A stretch of 25,930 bases of DNA from positions 1-25,930 of the forward strand of contig CAAGGF010000052.1 of assembly GCA_900769325.1 (NCBI GenBank), in the 5' to 3' direction. Positions 1-6,282 of the stretch are shown here, piece by piece. The stretch's first letter is position 1. Each line of letters opens with the position of its first letter. This DNA comes from Spirochaetia bacterium. GTDB lineage: Bacteria > Spirochaetota > Spirochaetia > Treponematales > Treponemataceae. Position numbers and translations under genes: made by a program. A model generated the notes under the pieces. That model saw only the letters and a program-made list of their open reading frames with translations, did not search any database and was not told the origin of the DNA.

Positions 1-1345
1 AGAAAAAGAAGAACGAATTTTAAGCCTCCAGAACCAGAGTGCACAGACTCCTTATGAAGCCTTCGAAGCACTTACAAATGTAGATTTAAATAAATCATTC
101 GGCTTCGTAAAAATAAACGGCGAAGAAAAACCTCTTACACAGACAACTTTCAGCGTCTTCATGGAAAATCAGGACAGAACTATCCGCGAAGAAGCATACA
201 AAAAATTCTACGGCAAATTCGAAGAACATCAGAATGTAATTTCAGCCCTTTACGCCGGTTCCGTAAATCAGGATGTTTTTCAGGCAAGAGCACGCGGTTA
301 TTCTTCAAGCCTTGAAGCAGCCCTTTATTCAAACAAAGTTCCGGTTTCAGTTTATAAAAACCTCATCGACTGCGTTCACAAAAATCTTGGCTCCCTCCAC
401 GAATATTATTCCCTCAGAAAAAAAATCCTCAATGTAGACGAATTAAAACACTATGATGTTTATGTTCCGCTCGTAAAATCCGTAACAACAAAAACTCCGT
501 ACCTTGAAGCAGTCGAAATCTGCAAAAATGCCCTTTCACCGCTCGGAAAAGAATACACAGACCGACTTGTAAAAGGTTTACAAGAAGGCTGGGTCGACAG
601 ATACGAAAACACAGGAAAACGCTCGGGAGCATTTTCAAGCGGCTGCTACATCGGAAATCCATACATTCTTTTAAATTACAAAGACGATGCAATCCGAGAT
701 GTATTTACAATGGCACACGAAGGCGGACACTCAATGCATTCCTGGTACTCAGTCCACAACAATCCGTTTTTATGCTACGACTACACGATTTTCGAAGCCG
801 AAGTCGCATCAACTTTCAACGAAGAACTCGTTTTCGAATACCTTTTAAAAAATGCCTCTTCAAAAGAAATGAAAGCCTACCTTTTAAGCATGAGGGCCCA
901 GGACATTCTTGCAACGCTTCACCGACAGACAATGTTTGCCGAATTCGAACTTAAAACACACGAATTTGTAGAAAACGGAACTCCGCTCACATGCGACCTT
1001 TTACGAAAAACTTACAGAAGCCTTCTTGAACTTTACTTTGGTCCTGAAATGCATTTTGAAGAAAACAGCGACCTCGAAGGATTAAGAATTCCGCACTTTT
1101 ACACAGCCTTTTATGTTTACAAATACGCAACAGGAATTTCCGCTGCCCTTGCCCTCGCAAAAAAAGTTACTTCAGGCGGCGAAAAAGAACGCGAAGATTA
1201 TTTCAAATTCTTAAAATCAGGCGGAAGCCGCTACCCTATCGAATCGCTTAAAATTGCCGGCGTAAATATGGAAGAAGTTGAACCAATCCAGATGGCACTC
1301 GATGAATTTAAAAACATCGTAGACCAATTAAAACAAATTCTTTAA
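1..1345 (+). CDS. pepF: Oligoendopeptidase F (M3 metallopeptidase), 5' end missing
   Basis: Cytosolic zinc endopeptidase of the M3 family that cleaves oligopeptides. The gene is cut by the left edge: the frame is open from base 2, and the residues before the first internal Met (base 161) still look like PepF (EALTNVDLNKSFG, then FVKINGEEKPLT), so that Met is not the true start. The zinc motif HEGGH is encoded at 716-730, inside AHEGGHSMHSWYS. The third ligand region, FEAEVASTFNE, follows about 25 residues later, as expected for M3. The conserved C-terminal region (HFYTAFYVYKYATG) is present and the gene ends with TAA at 1343-1345. About 447 codons are visible; family members are usually near 600, so roughly 150 N-terminal residues are missing. 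The downstream gap holds a repeat element rather than a simple terminator. Confidence 0.95.
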   Translation, partial: EKEERILSLQNQSAQTPYEAFEALTNVDLNKSFGFVKINGEEKPLTQTTFSVFMENQDRTIREEAYKKFYGKFEEHQNVISALYAGSVNQDVFQARARGYSSSLEAALYSNKVPVSVYKNLIDCVHKNLGSLHEYYSLRKKILNVDELKHYDVYVPLVKSVTTKTPYLEAVEICKNALSPLGKEYTDRLVKGLQEGWVDRYENTGKRSGAFSSGCYIGNPYILLNYKDDAIRDVFTMAHEGGHSMHSWYSVHNNPFLCYDYTIFEAEVASTFNEELVFEYLLKNASSKEMKAYLLSMRAQDILATLHRQTMFAEFELKTHEFVENGTPLTCDLLRKTYRSLLELYFGPEMHFEENSDLEGLRIPHFYTAFYVYKYATGISAALALAKKVTSGGEKEREDYFKFLKSGGSRYPIESLKIAGVNMEEVEPIQMALDEFKNIVDQLKQIL

Positions 1346-1354
1346 AAACAAAAA

Positions 1355-1522
1355 GGGCTGTCTGATAAGTATTGTCATGCAAAATTGCCACTGTGTCATG
1401 CTGAACTTGTTTACGCATCCCACCAGCGGTTGTAAAGACCTATAAATGGGATTCCGAATCAAGTTCGGAATGACGTGTGGTGCAGTCAAAATAACATTTT
1501 GAACAATACTTTTGGGACAGCC
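1355..1522. repeat. Intergenic repeat element with imperfect terminal inverted repeats
   Basis: The segment is bounded by a 21-base imperfect inverted repeat: GGGCTGTCTGATAAGTATTG plus T at 1355-1375, and its partner at 1503-1523 (ACAATACTTTTGGGACAGCC plus T), matching at 17 of 21 positions. The left arm follows an A-run and the right arm runs into CTTTTTT, so the outer arms could also fold as a long-loop terminator for pepF. The interior (1372-1474) is one copy of a dispersed repeat that recurs inverted at 3285-3448. It includes a perfect 8-base palindrome, ATTCCGAA-TCAAG-TTCGGAAT, at 1451-1471. No ORF is evident. It resembles a non-autonomous MITE-like or dRS3-like element; that classification is inference. 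Confidence 0.6.
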
Positions 1523-1554
1523 TCTTTTTTATGCCCTAAAGCAAAAAAGAAAAA

Positions 1555-2088
1555 TTAGTAATTTTCTTTTGAAACTTCAAAATAAGCCTGTGGATGAGCA
1601 CAAACAGGACATACAGCAGGAGCTTCTTTTCCAACAACGATGTGACCACAGTTTCTACACTGCCAGATTGCATCTCCGTCTTTGCTGAAAACGAGTTTGT
1701 CTTCTACATTCTTTAAAAGTTTTCTGTAGCGTTCTTCGTGATGTTTTTCGATTGCTGCAACGCCTTCAAAAAGTTTTGCGATTGATTCAAAACCTTCTTC
1801 TCGAGCTTTTTTTGCAAAACCATCGTACATATCTGTCCATTCGTAGTTTTCGCCTTCTGCAGCAGCCTTTAAGTTTTCTGGAGTTGAACCGATTCCGTTA
1901 AGAAGCTTGAACCACATTTTTGCGTGTTCTTTTTCGTTGTTTGCAGTTTCTTCAAAAATTGCTGCAATCTGTTCGTAACCTTCTTTTTTAGCTTTGCTTG
2001 CAAAATATGTATATTTGTTGCGAGCCTGTGATTCACCTGCAAAAGCAGTCCAAAGATTTTTTTCTGTTTCTGTTCCTTTTAAGTTCAT
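1555..2088 (-). CDS. rbr: Rubrerythrin
   Basis: Non-haem diiron peroxidase of anaerobes that reduces H2O2 with electrons from rubredoxin or an NADH-linked reductase; cytosolic. The 177-residue length is close to the classical rubrerythrins (about 190). The N-terminal four-helix ferritin-like domain (about 1-130) carries the iron-ligand motifs: E19 (AFAGES), E52xxH55 (NNEKEH) and E114xxH117 (AIEKHH). The C-terminal rubredoxin-like domain (about 140-177) has C144xxC147 (WQCRNCGH) and C160xxC163 (AVCPVCAHP). An AAGAGG ribosome site (complement of 2095-2100) lies 6 bases before the ATG, fixing the start. It is a single gene between two repeat-bearing gaps and opposite in direction to both neighbours. 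No PerR-like operator was recognised. The gene implies an anaerobe that meets occasional oxygen. Confidence 0.96.
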   Translation of the reverse strand: MNLKGTETEKNLWTAFAGESQARNKYTYFASKAKKEGYEQIAAIFEETANNEKEHAKMWFKLLNGIGSTPENLKAAAEGENYEWTDMYDGFAKKAREEGFESIAKLFEGVAAIEKHHEERYRKLLKNVEDKLVFSKDGDAIWQCRNCGHIVVGKEAPAVCPVCAHPQAYFEVSKENY

Positions 2089-2134
2089 TTTTAACCTCTT
2101 AAAGAAAATTTAATATGGATTTTATTCTTTTTAT

Positions 2135-2244
2135 GGGCGGCTTTTTGATTCTCAAAAACCGGGCTTTCCGTCCTTACGCTGTCGCTTCATTCTCAAAGCT
2201 GTTGCTTTGAGAACGCCAAAGGCGGGCCTTCAATCCCTGCCGCT
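2135..2244. repeat. Second type of intergenic repeat, with a 10-bp perfect hairpin
   Basis: A GC-richer island lies in an AT-rich gap between the divergent rbr and rluA genes. It contains a perfect hairpin, TTCTCAAAGC-TGTT-GCTTTGAGAA (2190-2213). It is edged by GCGGC (2137-2141) and GCCGC (2239-2243), and has the phrases CGGGCTTTCCGTCC and GGCCTTCAATCCCTGCC, which I recall as common in dispersed repeats of treponemes and Bacteroidota. There is no poly-T tail in the right place for an intrinsic terminator, and divergent flanking genes would not need one. Only one copy is present here, so its repeat nature rests on recollection. Confidence 0.45.
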
Positions 2245-2414
2245 TCTAAACCGTTAAAATCCAAATTTTATATTTTCAAAATATATCATAAAATCAAAAA
2301 AATCAAGCGAAAACATTTTCCTTAAAGTATCTTTTTAAAAATTGACAAAACGAATTTTTTAATCTGCCATAAAACTTATTGAAAAACAAAACAATTTATG
2401 TGAATATTAATTCC

Positions 2415-3347
2415 ATGAAAAACGATTTTGAAAAAGAAAAGTTTAAAATTCTCTACGAAGACAAAGATTTAGCCGTAATTTACAAACCCGAAGGTCTTCT
2501 TTCAGTTCCTTATCCGGGGAGCACGGCAAAAACTGCCCTAGATTTACTTGAACAGATTATGCGCAAAAAAGGAACTTTTTCAAAAAACCACAGACCGTTT
2601 GCCGTTCACAGACTCGACAGGGAAACGAGCGGAGTTATGATGTTTGCACTTTCTGAAAACGCAAAAAAAATCATCATGGATTCCTGGCAAAAAACAGTAA
2701 CAAAAAGGCTTTACCGTGCCGTCGCAGAAAACTCAAAAAATCCCCTCCCAGATTCCGGGACAATCAGCGACAGTTTAGCATACAACGCGTACAACATCGC
2801 TTTCGTTCCAAATAAAAATTCAAAAGAAAAGTTCAAAACTGTTTCTGCAGTAACACATTACAAAATCATTCAACGCGGAAAATCTTACACGCTTTTTGAA
2901 CTGAATCTTGAAACAGGCAGAAAAAATCAAATAAGATGCCATCTTTCATCAAAAGGCTACATCATCGCAGGCGATAAAAATTACAACGCAAATACAAATC
3001 CCTTTTCACGCCTCGCCCTTCACGCAAAAACATTAAGTTTCGTCCATCCATTCACAAATGAACACCTTTCCTTTGAAATACCGGAACCTGAAACATGGCT
3101 TTCTTTCGTAAAAAATCAGAACGAATCAAAAAGTCACTTGCACAAAAAAACATCTTCCGTTAAACCAAAAAAAATCCAAAACGCCTCTCTTTCAAATTCC
3201 GCATCCGGGAAAAACCTAAAAAAAAATGGATTTCATCCAACGCGGAAAAACCCTCCACACCCGCTAGCCTGTCATTCCGCCCCCGTCATTCCGAACTTGA
3301 TTCGGAATCTCACTCATAGGTCTTTACAACCGTCAGTGGGATGCTGA
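2415..3347 (+). CDS. RluA-family RNA pseudouridine synthase with repeat-derived C-terminal tail
   Basis: Converts uridine to pseudouridine in rRNA or tRNA; which of the RluA, RluC, RluD or TruC targets cannot be told. Core motifs are ILYEDKDLAVIYKPEGLLSV at the N-terminus, the catalytic loop HRLDRETSG (catalytic Asp at residue 68 of this start), and LETGRKNQIRCHL with GDKNY near the end of the fold. I start at ATG 2415. An in-frame TTG at 2379 would add 12 residues, but neither start has a clear ribosome site, and a TTGACA at 2342-2347 could place transcription initiation near the TTG. The catalytic domain ends around residue 240. The remaining Lys/Ser/Asn-rich tail of about 70 residues is not part of the fold, and its last 20 or so residues are encoded by a dispersed repeat (see findings). 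Confidence 0.9.
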   Translation: MKNDFEKEKFKILYEDKDLAVIYKPEGLLSVPYPGSTAKTALDLLEQIMRKKGTFSKNHRPFAVHRLDRETSGVMMFALSENAKKIIMDSWQKTVTKRLYRAVAENSKNPLPDSGTISDSLAYNAYNIAFVPNKNSKEKFKTVSAVTHYKIIQRGKSYTLFELNLETGRKNQIRCHLSSKGYIIAGDKNYNANTNPFSRLALHAKTLSFVHPFTNEHLSFEIPEPETWLSFVKNQNESKSHLHKKTSSVKPKKIQNASLSNSASGKNLKKNGFHPTRKNPPHPLACHSAPVIPNLIRNLTHRSLQPSVGC

Positions 3348-3448
3348 TGCCCCAGTCACGCGAGTGCCGCGTTAAATAACTTCCTTAAGGCAAACGCCCT
3401 TGTGGCGTAAACAAGTTCAGCATGACATAGTGGCAATTCAGCATGACA
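3285..3448. repeat. Inverted copy of the dispersed repeat at 1372-1474, with a 62-base insertion
   Basis: Read on the plus strand, this is the reverse complement of 1372-1474. Shared segments are the palindrome ATTCCGAA-CTTGA-TTCGGAAT (3288-3308), ATAGGTCTTTACAACCG, GTGGGATGC, GTAAACAAGTTCAGCATGAC and AGTGGCAATT. Relative to the first copy it carries about 62 extra bases (3345-3406) between GGGATGC and GTAAAC. An extra partial unit, GTCATTCCG, precedes it at 3271-3279. The element overlaps the 3' end of the pseudouridine synthase gene and supplies that gene's stop codon at the first bases of the insertion. Confidence 0.8.
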
Positions 3449-3535
3449 CACATCAAGCAGTCGAGAGAAATTTACTCTTTCAAAAAGAAGATGTTTACTT
3501 AAATTAGATTCTGCTAACCTATTGATAGAACATAA

Positions 3536-3621
3536 AAAAAACTGTATTCTGATTTCAGTTTTTAAAGTTGAAAAAACTGCACAAAAATTATATTTAAAAT
3601 AAAATTTCTCAACAGTTTTTT
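3536..3621. promoter_or_regulatory. copA upstream region: four AAAAAACTG-type boxes around a candidate promoter
   Basis: AAAAAACTG occurs at 3536-3544 and 3571-3579, and its complement CAGTTTTT(T) at 3556-3563 and 3613-3621. The first two boxes form an inverted repeat with an 11-base gap. A candidate promoter, TTGAAA (3568-3573), 17 bases, TATTTA (3591-3596), overlaps the third box. The arrangement could be an operator for a copper-responsive repressor. It does not match the CopY box (TACAnnTGTA) or a CsoR-like GC palindrome. A-runs are common in this DNA, so confidence is low. Confidence 0.3.
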
Positions 3622-3653
3622 CACGCAAACTTTCCTGTTTACATGGAGGTTTT

Positions 3654-5936
3654 ATGCAAAAATTTTCAGTTTCTGGAATGAGCTGTTCTGCGTGCGTTTC
3701 ACGGGTTGAAAAAGCCGTTTCAAAAGTCGAAGGCGTTTGTTCATGCTCCGTAAATCTTTTAACAAATTCAATGAATGTCGAAGGAAACTGTTCTTCAAAA
3801 GAAATAATTTCTGCGGTAAAAAAAGCCGGATATTCTGCAAAAATCATTTCTGACAAAAAAAACACGGATTTCAAGGACGAAACTTCTCTTGAAGATTCAG
3901 ATTCCGCTCAAATTTCTTCTATAAAAAAACGACTTTTCTGGTCTGCATTATTTCTTTTAATTCTAATGTACATTTCTATGGGGCATCTTATGTGGTCGTG
4001 GCCGCTTCCGCCTTTTTTTGACGGAAATCATGTTGCGATGGGCCTTTTGCAGCTTATTCTTTCGGGAATAATTCTTGTCATAAACCAAAAATTTTTCATA
4101 AACGGATTTAAAACGATTTTACACGGCGGCGCAAACATGGACACACTCGTCGCTTTAGGCTCAGGAATTTCTTTTGTCTGGAGCACGGTAATTCTTTTCC
4201 TGATGTCGTCTTCAGTCGTAAAAGGTGATGAAGATGCCGTAATGAAATACATGCATGCCTTCTATTTTGAATCTGCTGCGATGATTGTAACTTTAATCAC
4301 GGTCGGAAAACTCCTTGAAGCAATTTCAAAAGGCAAAACAACCGACGCTTTGAAAAACCTCATAAAACTTTCTCCAAAAACTGCCGTAATCTTAAAAGAC
4401 GGAAAAGAAATCACAGTTCCGTCAGAATCACTTCAAATCGGTGACATTTTCATAATAAAACCAGGTCAAAAATTTCCGGCAGACGGAATCGTTATCGAAG
4501 GAAATTCTTCCATTGACGAATCTGCACTCACAGGAGAAAGCCTTCCAGTTGAAAAATCTGAAAATTCTAGTGTTTCAAGCGGAACTCTAAACTTAAACGG
4601 ATTTTTAAAATGCCGTGCCACAAAAGTCGGAAAAGACACCACAATCAGTCAGATTATCGAAATGGTAAAAAATGCTTCGTCATCTAAAGCACCAGTTGCA
4701 AAAATCGCAGACAAAGTAAGCGGAATTTTTGTTCCGACTGTAATCGCAATCGCTTTAATCACTTTCATCGTATGGATTTTAACAGGGCAAACAGCTGCCT
4801 ACGCACTGGAAAGGGCAATCAGCGTTCTTGTAATCAGCTGCCCGTGTGCTTTAGGACTCGCCACTCCAGTTGCAATAATGGTAGCAAACGGTGTCGGTGC
4901 AAAAAACGGAATTCTTTTTAAAACAGCAGAAAGCCTTGAAAACTGTTCAAAAATTTCAATTGTCGCACTCGATAAAACAGGAACAATTACAAAAGGAAAT
5001 CCAGAAGTAACAAAAATTCAGAGTTTTTCAACTGAACAAAAACTTCTTGAAATCGCCTCAAGCCTTGAATCAAAAAGCGAACATCCTCTTTCAAAAGCAA
5101 TTTTAAAATACTCAGAACAGAACAAAATTCCGCTCAAAAATATCGAAAACTTTTATTCACACAGCGGAAAAGGCGTTTCGGGAACAATCGACGGAACAGA
5201 ATACTTTGGCGGAAACGAACTTTTCCTGAATGAAAACGCAATTTCAATTCCAAAAGAACAAATTCAGTTTCAAAAAGCCAAAACTCCCCTTTTCTTCGCC
5301 TCAAAAACAGAATTCCTTGGCGTAATTTTCATTTCAGATGTCATAAAAGAAGACAGCAAAGAAGCAATTTCACAGTTCAAGAAAATGGGAATAAAAACCG
5401 TAATGCTCACAGGCGACAACAAGGAAACTGCACAGGAAATCGCAAACGAAGTTGAAATCGACAGCGTAATCGCAGGAATTCTCCCGGATGAAAAAGCTCA
5501 AAAAATCAAATCTCTTCAAGCTCAAGGGAAAACTTGCATGATTGGAGACGGAATAAACGATGCTCCGGCCCTTACGCTTTCTGACACAGGAATGGCAATC
5601 GGATGCGGAACTGATGTCGCTTTAGATGCCGCAGATGTCGTTCTCGTGAAAAACAGTTTAAAAGATGCCGTAAAAGCCGTAAAATTGAGCAGAAAAACTT
5701 TAATCAACATAAAGCAAAATCTTTTCTGGGCATTTTTCTACAATATACTCGGAATTCCTCTTGCAAGCGGATGTTTTATAAATGCGTTCGGCTGGGAATT
5801 AAACCCGATGTTCGCCGCCGCTGCAATGAGCCTTTCAAGTTTCTGCGTAGTAACAAATGCCTTAAGATTGAATGCCGTAAAATTAAACAACTCAAAAAGG
5901 AAGGTAAAAAATTATGCTGTTCAAAAAAAATCCTGA
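3654..5936 (+). CDS. copA: Copper-exporting P1B-type ATPase
   Basis: Inner-membrane Cu(I) efflux pump driven by ATP, 760 residues. One N-terminal heavy-metal-associated domain carries GMSCSAC (C11, C14). After a cluster of hydrophobic segments comes the actuator TGES (293-296), then the transmembrane metal site CPC (C396, C398). The phosphorylation motif DKTGT (D440), the nucleotide-domain SEHPL (H477-P478) and GDGINDAP (631-638) follow. The last helices hold YN (Y696-N697) and MSLSS (M725, S728-S729), the signature that sorts P1B-1 Cu(I) pumps from Zn/Cd pumps. GGAGG at 3645-3649 gives a strong ribosome site 4 bases before the ATG. The gene overlaps copZ by 23 bases. No copper regulator gene is adjacent. 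The overlap contains an A8 run just before the stop. Confidence 0.97.
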   Translation: MQKFSVSGMSCSACVSRVEKAVSKVEGVCSCSVNLLTNSMNVEGNCSSKEIISAVKKAGYSAKIISDKKNTDFKDETSLEDSDSAQISSIKKRLFWSALFLLILMYISMGHLMWSWPLPPFFDGNHVAMGLLQLILSGIILVINQKFFINGFKTILHGGANMDTLVALGSGISFVWSTVILFLMSSSVVKGDEDAVMKYMHAFYFESAAMIVTLITVGKLLEAISKGKTTDALKNLIKLSPKTAVILKDGKEITVPSESLQIGDIFIIKPGQKFPADGIVIEGNSSIDESALTGESLPVEKSENSSVSSGTLNLNGFLKCRATKVGKDTTISQIIEMVKNASSSKAPVAKIADKVSGIFVPTVIAIALITFIVWILTGQTAAYALERAISVLVISCPCALGLATPVAIMVANGVGAKNGILFKTAESLENCSKISIVALDKTGTITKGNPEVTKIQSFSTEQKLLEIASSLESKSEHPLSKAILKYSEQNKIPLKNIENFYSHSGKGVSGTIDGTEYFGGNELFLNENAISIPKEQIQFQKAKTPLFFASKTEFLGVIFISDVIKEDSKEAISQFKKMGIKTVMLTGDNKETAQEIANEVEIDSVIAGILPDEKAQKIKSLQAQGKTCMIGDGINDAPALTLSDTGMAIGCGTDVALDAADVVLVKNSLKDAVKAVKLSRKTLINIKQNLFWAFFYNILGIPLASGCFINAFGWELNPMFAAAAMSLSSFCVVTNALRLNAVKLNNSKRKVKNYAVQKKS

Positions 5937-6138
5937 ATTGACAAAAACTCTCAATGTCGAAGGAATGATGTGCGAAAACTGCGAAAAGCATGTAAAAGAA
6001 GCACTTGAAAATGTCAGCGGAGTCAAAAAAGCAAAAGCCGATCACAAAGAAAAAACGGTTAAAATAATTCTTTCAAAGCCTGTTTCCGATGAAGAATTAA
6101 AAAATGCCGTAAAAGAAGCCGGTTACGAAGTCGTGTAA
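5914..6138 (+). CDS. copZ: CopZ-like heavy-metal-associated chaperone
   Basis: Small cytosolic copper chaperone of 74 residues with the ferredoxin-like HMA fold, expected to hand Cu(I) to CopA or buffer it. The binding loop is GMMCENC (two Cys) near residue 17, and the C-terminal AVKEAGYEVV is typical of the family. The start ATG lies inside copA, 9 bases after an AAGGAAGG ribosome site (5898-5904 region), so it is translated independently but coupled to copA. A Lys-rich stretch before the HMA domain (MLFKKNPELTK) is read from the same A8 run that ends CopA in the other frame. Confidence 0.93.
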   Translation: MLFKKNPELTKTLNVEGMMCENCEKHVKEALENVSGVKKAKADHKEKTVKIILSKPVSDEELKNAVKEAGYEVV

Positions 6139-6169
6139 ATTTTCGTTCATCAGAATTTAAAAAAAATTA

Positions 6170-6199
6170 TTGCCATTTTAGGATAAAAATTTGTATATT
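6170..6199 (+). promoter_or_regulatory. Candidate sigma-70-type promoter of htpG
   Basis: TTGCCA (6170-6175) and TATATT (6194-6199) are 18 bases apart, about 85 bases before the htpG ATG. No CIRCE element (TTAGCACTC-N9-GAGTGCTAA) is present in the leader. There is a small inverted repeat, GGTTT/AAACC, near 6222-6237. Confidence 0.5.
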
Positions 6200-6282
6200 T
6201 AATAAAGGGACTAAAAAATTCGGTTTATTTTAAAACCACAATCCCGATTACAAAAAATTTCAAAAATTCTTAGAGGCTTAAA

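Noticed and set aside
429..692. Minus-strand open frame inside pepF
   Set aside because: It is a shadow of a conserved M3 peptidase frame, with no ribosome site and no recognisable domain.
3356..3874. 172-codon open frame on the minus strand over the copA promoter and start
   Set aside because: It is antisense to a clear copA start and to the dispersed repeat, has no family features, and is explained by AT-rich codon bias opening the opposite strand.
3654..5936. Zinc/cadmium/lead P1B ATPase (ZntA type)
   Set aside because: The last helices carry the YN and MxxSS signature of Cu(I) pumps, and the neighbour is a CopZ-like chaperone.
6139..6282. CIRCE or HrcA-type heat-shock operator before htpG
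   Set aside because: No TTAGCACTC/GAGTGCTAA inverted repeat is present, only a 5-base inverted repeat.
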